DNA of 5,723 nt from Deltaproteobacteria bacterium. Lineage in GTDB: Bacteria > Desulfobacterota > SM23-61. The translations under genes were made by a program, and so were the position numbers. Below the pieces are notes generated by a model. The model ran no database searches and had not been told where the DNA came from. It worked only from the letters and a program-made list of their open reading frames with translations. The DNA is taken from contig JAOUFX010000239.1 of the NCBI GenBank assembly GCA_029857975.1, positions 1-5,723 on the forward strand. Reading direction: 5' to 3'. Of the stretch, positions 1 through 5,425 are shown one piece after another (position 1 is the stretch's first letter; every line of letters starts with the position of its first letter).

Positions 1-2144
1 AGGATTTTGAGCGATTCTACCAAAGAACAGAGAAACTTCCCGGGATTCGATTTATAAGAAGCTATGTATCCATAGGAAAAGAAATTCCGGAAAGCAAGAA
101 TGTCACCCTACGGTATTCTACACCCGAGGATGGAGTAAAAGAGGAAGAATTCGATATGGTGGTATTATCCGTTGGATTGAACCCTCCTGCCGATGTGAAG
201 AACCTAGCAAGAAAATTCGGCATTGAACTCAATCTGCACGATTTTTGTAAGGTCAATCCTGTCAATCCTATGGAGACCACCAGGGCCGGGATCTTTATAA
301 GCGGAGCCTTCCAGGGTCCTACAGATATTCCCGAGTCGGTTTTTACCGCCAGCGGAGCGGGCTCCCAATGTGGTGAACTCCTTGACTACCGTCGAGGGAA
401 GCTAGCCAAAGAAAGGATCTATCCGCCGGAAAGGGATGTCTCCAAAGAGGAGCCAAGGATAGGAGTCTTTGTGTGTCATTGTGGAGCTAATATTGGAAGG
501 GTCGTCAATGTTCCTGAAACAGTTGAATATTGCAAAACCTTACCCAATGTTGTCTACGCTCAGGAACAGCTATTCTCGTGTGCTACAAATTGTGCCAAAG
601 AAATAACAGACATGACAAACGAAAAAGGGCTCAATCGTGTCATTGTTGCTGCCTGCTCCCCCAGAACCCTTGAACCGCTGTTCCGGGACACCGTTCGGGA
701 GGCCGGACTTAATCAATATTACTTCGACATGCCCAATATTAGAGAACATTGCTCCTGGGTCCACTCGAAAGAAAAGGAAGAAGCCACCGAAAAGGCAAAG
801 GATACCATCCGGATGTCGGTAGCACGCGCTTGCCATTTGGAGCCATTACAGGAAATTAATCTGCCTGTCAACAAGGCGGCGTTAGTGGTTGGTGGAGGGA
901 TCGCCGGCATGAACTGTGCTCTCTCCATGGCGAACCAGGGACATGAGGTTCACCTGGTGGAAAGAGAGTCAGACCTTGGCGGAATAGCACGAAAACTGCA
1001 TTATACTCTGGAAGGACTGGATGTTCAGGCCTATTTGCGTGATCTTGTGCGCAAGGTTAATCAGAACCCCTCAATCCATGTCTATACGGGTGCGATGATC
1101 ACGGAGGCTACCGGTTATGTTGGAAATTTCGTAACCAAGGTGAAGTCAGACAGAGGGATCACAGAGATAAAACATGGTGCAACCGTCATTGCTGTTGGGA
1201 CGGATGTCTATAAACCTACCGAGTACCTTTATGGACAAGATGAAAGGGTCATGACCCACCTTGAGTTGGAGGAGCAAATCGCCAAAGGAAACGAAAAGGT
1301 CATTAACGCAGAAAGTCTTGTGATGATCCAATGCGTGGGCTGCAGAAATGAAGACAGAAATTACTGCAGCCGGATATGTTGCAGCGAGTCCATAAAGAAC
1401 GCATTGAAACTAAAAGAGATAAACCCCAAGATGGATATCTACATTCTCTTTCGGGACGTGAGAACTTATGGGTATAGTGAGGATTATTACAGGGAAGCGG
1501 CAGATAAAGGTGTAAAGTTTATTCGCTATGAACCGCAGGACAAACCAGAGGTGATAGCGGGTGAGTCGGACGAAGGCCGCCCCGTTCTAAAGGTTACCGT
1601 GCCAGATTATATCTTAGGGAGCAAGCTTGAAATAGATGCCGATATCCTTGCTTTGGCTGCCGCCGTTGTTCCCGCTGCAGGAAGCAAGGAGGTATCCCAG
1701 TTATTTAAGGTAACTTTGGGCCAGGATGGTTTCTTCCAGGAAGCCCATGTTAAATTAAGACCGGTTGAGTTTGCCGCGGATGGCGTTTTCCTGTGTGGGA
1801 CAGCTCACTATCCCAAGCTTATATCGGAAGCGATTAGCCAGGCTTATGGAGCCGCAGGCCGGGTCTTAACGCTTCTCTCACATGATACCGTCGTCGCCTC
1901 CGGCTCTGTTTGCGAGGTGAATGAGAAAGAGTGTATGGGGTGCGGGCAATGTGTCTCGGTCTGCACGTACGGTGCCATAGAGCTTCGTGAGACACGACAG
2001 GGCAAAAAGGCTGTCGTCAATCCTGTTCTCTGTAAAGGAGATGGTCTCTGCAACGCAAAGTGTCCCACAGGGGCTATCCAACTAAAGCACTTTACCGACG
2101 AAGAGCTGCTCGCCCAAATTGATGCGGCGGCGGGAGGCGAGTAG
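1..2144 (+). CDS. hdrA: Tandem HdrA-like FAD/iron-sulfur protein, 3' part (5' end outside window)
   Basis: The reading frame is open from base 3 and continues leftward, so this is a 713-residue C-terminal fragment. An internal ATG at 156 is not the start, because the 51 codons before it already read as HdrA. Visible residues 1 to about 145 are the end of one HdrA core (AFQGPTDIPES near 102-112). At 152 a second, complete HdrA begins with RIGVFVCHCG. It has a Rossmann FAD motif (VVGGGIAGMNCA, about 295-306, acidic Glu about 320), the cluster motif CVGCR...YCSRICC (444-460) and a C-terminal two-cluster ferredoxin (644-688). HdrA is the cytoplasmic flavin-based bifurcating subunit of heterodisulfide reductase complexes. 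A double-HdrA fusion is known in anaerobic bacteria. The second ferredoxin motif reads CxxDxxCxxxCP, with Asp replacing a Cys. The MvhD-family gene follows after 59 nt, and MvhD is the usual HdrA partner. The physiological partners are inferred from neighbours only. Confidence 0.93.
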   Translation, partial: DFERFYQRTEKLPGIRFIRSYVSIGKEIPESKNVTLRYSTPEDGVKEEEFDMVVLSVGLNPPADVKNLARKFGIELNLHDFCKVNPVNPMETTRAGIFISGAFQGPTDIPESVFTASGAGSQCGELLDYRRGKLAKERIYPPERDVSKEEPRIGVFVCHCGANIGRVVNVPETVEYCKTLPNVVYAQEQLFSCATNCAKEITDMTNEKGLNRVIVAACSPRTLEPLFRDTVREAGLNQYYFDMPNIREHCSWVHSKEKEEATEKAKDTIRMSVARACHLEPLQEINLPVNKAALVVGGGIAGMNCALSMANQGHEVHLVERESDLGGIARKLHYTLEGLDVQAYLRDLVRKVNQNPSIHVYTGAMITEATGYVGNFVTKVKSDRGITEIKHGATVIAVGTDVYKPTEYLYGQDERVMTHLELEEQIAKGNEKVINAESLVMIQCVGCRNEDRNYCSRICCSESIKNALKLKEINPKMDIYILFRDVRTYGYSEDYYREAADKGVKFIRYEPQDKPEVIAGESDEGRPVLKVTVPDYILGSKLEIDADILALAAAVVPAAGSKEVSQLFKVTLGQDGFFQEAHVKLRPVEFAADGVFLCGTAHYPKLISEAISQAYGAAGRVLTLLSHDTVVASGSVCEVNEKECMGCGQCVSVCTYGAIELRETRQGKKAVVNPVLCKGDGLCNAKCPTGAIQLKHFTDEELLAQIDAAAGGE

Positions 2145-2173
2145 TTAATGGCGAGTTACGCTGGTATTCGAAT

Positions 2174-2187
2174 CTATTTTCTAATTA
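2174..2187 (+). repeat. 14-nt direct repeat, copy 1 (CTATTTTCTAATTA)
   Basis: Identical to 3169-3182. Both copies sit in a gap just before a Shine-Dalgarno, and their last eight bases, TCTAATTA, recur at 5405-5412 before etfB. It is AT-rich and its role is unknown. Confidence 0.75.
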
Positions 2188-2193
2188 AGGAAG
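2187..2193 (+). promoter_or_regulatory. Shine-Dalgarno of the selenoprotein mvhD
   Basis: AAGGAAG lies 10 nt before the ATG at 2204. It fixes the start upstream of the TGA codon and therefore supports readthrough rather than initiation at the internal ATG 2279, which has no such site. Confidence 0.75.
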
Positions 2194-2203
2194 TGAGACA
2201 AAA

Positions 2204-3055
2204 ATGAGTGCAGGACTTAAATTTAAACCAAGAATCATCGGTTTTGTATGTCATTGGTGAGCATACGGCGCTGGTGACATGGCTGGAGTTTCCAGACTGC
2301 AATATACAACTGAAACGAGGCTGATACGCGTCATGTGTTCCGGCAGAGTCGACCTGGAATTCGTACTCCGGGCTTTCTCAAATGGAATGGACGGGGTGCT
2401 TATTGGTGGTTGCCGTCTTAATGAATGTAATTATGTTACTCATGGAAATTACCATGCACTTACCATGGCGCTTCTCTGTAAAAGAATAATGGAACACATA
2501 GGGCTGAACCCGGAGAGGTTGCGGATCGAATTTATGTCTTCCGCTGAAGGAAACCGTTTTGCCGAAGTGATGGGTGAGTTTGGCAACAATGTAAAGGAGT
2601 TAGGACCACTCGGCAAAGGCAAAGGTGAAGGAATTGACCAAAATGAATTAAAGTCCAAGCTTGCAGAAATAAGAAAGCTGGTCCCCTACATCAAGCTGGT
2701 GAAAAATGAGAAGCTGGCGTCACGTCTTGTGAACCCGGAAGAATATGACAAGCTTTTCACCAAAGACGAGATAGACAGGTTATTCAGCGAAGTCATCTCG
2801 TACTATATCGACCCGGAAAAGTGCCAGGCCTGCACGACTTGCGCTAAGAGATGCCCTGTGGAGGCGATTGTAGGTGGCAAGAACCTGATTCATGTCATTG
2901 ATCAAGAGAAATGCATAAAATGCGGAACTTGCTTTGAAGCCTGCCCCACTAAATTCGGTGCGGTGACGAAGATTTCTGGGGAGCCTGTTCCGCCTCCTCT
3001 TCCTGAAGAAAAAAGAACGATCGTCAGAAAGAGTAAGGAAAAGAAAGAAAATTGA
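2204..3055 (+). CDS. mvhD: Selenocysteine-containing MvhD-family (BamF/VhuD-like) subunit fused to a 2x[4Fe-4S] ferredoxin
   Basis: Translation from ATG 2204 through the in-frame TGA at 2258-2260 gives 283 residues with Sec at position 19. The upstream part (PRIIGFVCHW-U-AYGAGDMAG) is continuous with the MvhD core. The family normally has a CxxC here (as in CNWC), so the TGA replaces the second Cys. Further cluster ligand candidates are Cys45 (MCSGR), Cys70 and Cys75 (GGCRLNEC). MvhD carries a [2Fe-2S] cluster and passes electrons between a hydrogenase, formate dehydrogenase or other donor and HdrA. Ordinary MvhD is about 140 residues. Here a charged, probably helical linker (about 137-200) leads to CxxCxxCxxxCP motifs at 207-218 and 237-248, then a Pro/Lys-rich tail. 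A Shine-Dalgarno (AAGGAAG, 2187-2193) supports this start. The alternative ATG at 2279 has none and would discard the conserved N-terminus. VhuD of Methanocaldococcus and BamF of Geobacter metallireducens are known selenoprotein relatives. Cytoplasmic; likely cotranscribed with hdrA. Confidence 0.93.
2258..2260 (+). other. In-frame TGA read as selenocysteine (Sec19)
   Basis: The TGA lies between TGG (Trp18) and GCA (Ala20), in the same frame as both the preceding 18 codons and the 264 codons that follow. Protein similarity to MvhD runs across it, and the family residue at this place is the second Cys of a CxxC. A Sec replacing exactly a conserved Cys is the classic sign of a selenoprotein rather than a nonsense mutation. 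A short hairpin follows at the distance expected for a bacterial SECIS. Confidence 0.92.
2261..2300 (+). promoter_or_regulatory. Candidate bacterial SECIS element within the mvhD coding region
   Basis: A 5-bp stem, CTGGA (2283-2287) with TCCAG (2291-2295), closes a GTT loop about 27 nt after the TGA. This is inside the short window where SelB-binding bacterial SECIS loops are found, and a G sits in the loop. The lower stem is poorly paired by eye, so the exact fold is uncertain. The placement, not the strength, is the main support. Confidence 0.6.
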
Positions 3056-3140
3056 ATCATCAGCAGTTGTTTTGAAGCTAACCCATCGTGACGGGGCATC
3101 AATCTCAAACGATGGAAATGGTTCTCAGTTTAGGTACTTA

Positions 3141-3170
3141 CGCTATGCGCTATGCTCCATGCGCTATGCT
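3141..3170 (+). repeat. Heptanucleotide tandem repeat CGCTATG
   Basis: Four 7-nt units run from 3141: CGCTATG, CGCTATG, CTCCATG, CGCTATG, followed by CT. Equivalently, ATGCGCTATGCT occurs exactly at 3145-3156 and 3159-3170. It lies in the 143-nt gap between mvhD and the EMO-like gene. No ORF or RNA gene is apparent there. The rest of the gap holds only a weak 7-bp inverted repeat (CCATCGT 3083-3089, ACGATGG 3109-3115). Confidence 0.75.
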
Positions 3171-3182
3171 ATTTTCTAATTA
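3169..3182 (+). repeat. 14-nt direct repeat, copy 2 (CTATTTTCTAATTA)
   Basis: Exact second copy of the sequence at 2174-2187. It ends 5 nt before the AGGAGG of the EMO-like gene and begins at the 3' end of the CGCTATG heptad repeats, with a 2-base overlap. Confidence 0.75.
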
Positions 3183-3187
3183 CGAAT

Positions 3188-3193
3188 AGGAGG
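3188..3193 (+). promoter_or_regulatory. Shine-Dalgarno selecting the GTG start of the EMO-like gene
   Basis: A perfect AGGAGG lies 5 nt before GTG 3199. It supports the GTG start and the short periplasm- or membrane-proximal N-terminus that precedes the first hydrophobic segment. Confidence 0.8.
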
Positions 3194-3198
3194 TCATT

Positions 3199-5253
3199 GT
3201 GTCGCCGGTTAGCGGAACCTATTGGGGCATACCGGGCTATGTCATTTTCTGGGTCTTGTTCGCCATCGCCGTCGGCTTATTTGCGCAGAGGGCTTATTTC
3301 CTCTTTCGCCTCATGTGTCTGGGGAAGCCGGAGAACCGCTTCGACAGAGTGGGGCAAAGAATCAAAACGATGCTTGTCGAGGTTATCCCTCAGTGGTGCA
3401 GCCTGAAAACCGTCACGCAAAAGGACCTGTCCGGGATAGGGCATGCTCTGTTATTCTGGGGCTTCAGCCTGTTCCTCATTAGTTACATCATCTTTATTGG
3501 CTTAGCCGGGGGTTTTGGACTTTCCCCGGTGATCGAGGGCACCACCTTTGAGACGGTTTATTCTTCCATTCTGGATATTGCCGCGGTATGGGTCATCATC
3601 GTTTTAATCTGGGCAGCCATCAGGCGTTATGTCGTGAGACCGGAAAGACTGCAGATCAGCGCCGAGGCAGCCATTATCCTGATTGTGGTCTTCAGCCTTA
3701 TGGTGCTCCATTTTTGCATCGAGGGCTTCGGCTTCGCTGGCTCCGGGAATACCACCGACTGGCCCCCCGTGGGGGCGGCGTTCGCCCGCTTCCTATCCGG
3801 CGCCGGTATCTCCAAAAGCACGTTGATAGGAGTTTACCAAGGGGCTTGGTGGCTTCACTATATGGTGATCCTCGGCTTCATGGTGTATATCCCACGCTCA
3901 AAGCACCTGCACGTTCTTGCCTCCCTCGTCAATGCCTTCTTCAAACCACTGGGACCTAAAGTGGTGCTTGAGCCCATCCCTGTTGAATCGGAGACCTTTG
4001 GCGCATCGAAGATTCAGGACTTTACCTGGAAAGACTTGCTTGACCTTTATGCCTGTGCTGTCTGCGGTCGGTGCCATGCCAATTGTCCCGCCCAGCTGAG
4101 TGGCAAGACCCTCTCGCCCAGAGAGGTCATTCATAACCTGAAAGAGCATTTGTTGGAGGCGGGTCCTGGATTGCTTGCCGGTAAGGCGGAGGCATCTTCG
4201 GAAAGCCCGGCCGAGACCCAGGCCAAGACCCAACCCAAGACGATGATCGGTGATGTGGTCACCGAGGAGGAGATCTGGGCCTGCACCACCTGTGGTGCTT
4301 GCCAAGAGGTATGCCCGGTCAATATAGAACACATACGCAAGATCATCGACCTCAGGCGAAATCTGGTGATGACGCAAAGTAAGATGCCGGAAAGTGCCCA
4401 GCTGATGCTCAGAAATATGCAATCAAGAGGACACCCATGGGCTGGAATCCAGTCGATGAGGTTGAGGGGCGACTGGACGAGTGATCAAGAACTCAAAATA
4501 TTGGCTGAAGGTGATAACGCGAATACCCTCTTCTGGGTGGGTTGCACCGGGGCTCTTGTTGAGCGTAATGTCCAAGCGACTCTTTCCATGACGAGGGTGC
4601 TGAAAGCGGCTGGTGTCGATTTCGCGGTATTAGGTGATGCCGAGACCTGTTGTGGTGATCCGGCGCGAAGAGCAGGGTATGAGTTCCAGTTCCAGATCAT
4701 GGCGGAGCAAAATATTGAAATTTTCAAAACCTACAACATTAAAGAGATTATCACCTCCTGTCCCCACTGCTATAATACCATTAAGCATGAGTACCCCAGG
4801 TACGGCGGCGATTTCAAGGTGGTTCACTATACCGAGCTCATTGCCGATTTAATCAGGCAGGGCAAATTGAAACTTACCAACGAGCTGAATTCCAGACTCA
4901 CCTATCATGACCCCTGCTATTTAGGCCGTTACAACAGCGTCTATCTGGAGCCGCGCCGGATACTGCAGGCTATCCCCAAGGTAAAGCTTGAGGAAATGGA
5001 ACGCTCGAGAGATACGGGCTTTTGTTGCGGCGGCGGCGGCGGGCTCATGTGGATAGAAGAACAGCCCGGTACAACCAAGATTAATCAAATGCGTCTTGAA
5101 GACGCTCTCAAGACCGGGGCTGAGACGGTCGTAACCGCCTGCCCTTATTGTTTGCAGATGTTCGAGGACAGCATCGACCATAAAGGTATGAAGGACTCGT
5201 TAAAGGCAAGAGACCTTGTTGAACTCGTTGAAGCAGCAATGAAGCAGCCTTAG
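3199..5253 (+). CDS. Membrane-bound HdrD-like (CCG-domain) iron-sulfur oxidoreductase, ETF:menaquinone oxidoreductase (EMO) type
   Basis: A 684-residue protein with a GTG start set by AGGAGG. The N-terminal part is a NarI-like integral membrane domain with about five hydrophobic segments (roughly 13-38, 82-103, 126-143, 156-180, 212-232). His82, His171, His220 and His236/238 are candidate heme b ligands. A cytoplasmic part follows: two [4Fe-4S] motifs (CAVCGRCHANCP, 286-297, and CTTCGACQEVCP, 362-373), separated by a loop containing a Glu/Ala/Thr/Pro/Lys-rich stretch (about 330-348). Then come two cysteine-rich CCG domains: Cys449, Cys484-485, Cys521/524; and Cys573, Cys609-610, Cys648/651. 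This order equals HdrE-HdrC-HdrB in one chain. Homologues in syntrophs and Geobacter, encoded beside etfBA, are taken to move electrons from reduced ETF to menaquinone. The downstream etfB strongly supports that role. The adjacent HdrA/MvhD suggests an additional link to bifurcating flavoproteins, which is inference. Confidence 0.9.
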   Translation: MSPVSGTYWGIPGYVIFWVLFAIAVGLFAQRAYFLFRLMCLGKPENRFDRVGQRIKTMLVEVIPQWCSLKTVTQKDLSGIGHALLFWGFSLFLISYIIFIGLAGGFGLSPVIEGTTFETVYSSILDIAAVWVIIVLIWAAIRRYVVRPERLQISAEAAIILIVVFSLMVLHFCIEGFGFAGSGNTTDWPPVGAAFARFLSGAGISKSTLIGVYQGAWWLHYMVILGFMVYIPRSKHLHVLASLVNAFFKPLGPKVVLEPIPVESETFGASKIQDFTWKDLLDLYACAVCGRCHANCPAQLSGKTLSPREVIHNLKEHLLEAGPGLLAGKAEASSESPAETQAKTQPKTMIGDVVTEEEIWACTTCGACQEVCPVNIEHIRKIIDLRRNLVMTQSKMPESAQLMLRNMQSRGHPWAGIQSMRLRGDWTSDQELKILAEGDNANTLFWVGCTGALVERNVQATLSMTRVLKAAGVDFAVLGDAETCCGDPARRAGYEFQFQIMAEQNIEIFKTYNIKEIITSCPHCYNTIKHEYPRYGGDFKVVHYTELIADLIRQGKLKLTNELNSRLTYHDPCYLGRYNSVYLEPRRILQAIPKVKLEEMERSRDTGFCCGGGGGLMWIEEQPGTTKINQMRLEDALKTGAETVVTACPYCLQMFEDSIDHKGMKDSLKARDLVELVEAAMKQP

Positions 5254-5255
5254 TT

Positions 5256-5284
5256 GAGATTTCTGGAAAAAGACCAGAAATCTC
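5256..5284 (+). other. Perfect 11-bp stem-loop after the EMO-like gene
   Basis: GAGATTTCTGG (5256-5266) pairs fully with CCAGAAATCTC (5274-5284) around a 7-nt A-rich loop. It begins two bases after the stop codon. No T-tract follows, so it is not a standard intrinsic terminator. It could protect the 3' end of the upstream message or mark a processing site. Confidence 0.65.
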
Positions 5285-5381
5285 TGATTACACCGATTAT
5301 GAGCCGATTACACAGATTAGAAGGCACTGAAACTAAAGAAAAATCTGTGGAATCTTTTTTTAAAATCTGCGTAATCAGAGA
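5281..5381 (+). repeat. Fold-back element with repeated GATTA motifs
   Basis: The outer arms TCTCTGATTAC (5281-5291) and GTAATCAGAGA (5371-5381) are perfect inverted repeats. Inside the left half, GATTA occurs at 5286, 5295, 5306 and 5315, and the 14-nt unit GATTACAC(C/A)GATTA is repeated with a 20-nt period. The right half carries matching complements (AATCTGTGGAATC, AATCTGCGTAATC). Such short, palindromic, non-coding arrays resemble dispersed intergenic repeats. No transposase or ORF is associated. Confidence 0.65.
5306..5361 (+). terminator. Possible weak rho-independent terminator between the EMO-like gene and etfB
   Basis: GATTACACAGATT (5306-5318) pairs with AATCTGTGGAATC (5342-5354), giving 12 pairs with one A-G mismatch, and is followed at once by seven T residues (5355-5361). 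The stem is AT-rich and the loop is 23 nt, so termination would be partial at best. It lies inside the larger fold-back element and may simply be part of it. Confidence 0.4.
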
Positions 5382-5411
5382 GCGAAATTAGTTTTTCAGA
5401 ACTCTCTAATT

Positions 5412-5417
5412 AGGAGG
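5412..5417 (+). promoter_or_regulatory. Shine-Dalgarno of etfB
   Basis: AGGAGG, followed by GG, lies 8 nt before ATG 5426. It overlaps the last base of TCTAATTA (5405-5412), the element shared with the leaders of the two preceding genes. Confidence 0.8.
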
Positions 5418-5425
5418 GGAGTCGT

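Noticed and set aside
62..280. Minus-strand open frame near the left edge
   Set aside because: It overlaps the HdrA frame on the + strand, shows no recognisable protein features and has no visible translation signal.
2204..2260. Nonsense mutation making mvhD a pseudogene
   Set aside because: The TGA sits exactly at a conserved Cys position, the rest of the frame is intact for 264 codons, and selenoprotein relatives are known.
2279..3055. A 258-residue protein starting at ATG 2279
   Set aside because: No Shine-Dalgarno precedes it, and the in-frame sequence upstream, across the TGA, encodes the conserved MvhD N-terminus.
3083..3115. Inverted repeat CCATCGT/ACGATGG after mvhD as a terminator
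   Set aside because: The stem is only 7 bp with a 19-nt loop and no T-tract follows.
4190..4245. Low-complexity linker between the two [4Fe-4S] motifs of the EMO-like protein
   Set aside because: A variable-length loop between these motifs is expected in EMO-type proteins, so it is not a finding in itself.
3898..4422. Minus-strand open frame of 174 codons with a Leu-Gly repeat
   Set aside because: It is antisense to the well-supported EMO-like gene. The Leu-Gly run merely mirrors the repetitive linker codons (TQAKTQPKT) on the other strand.
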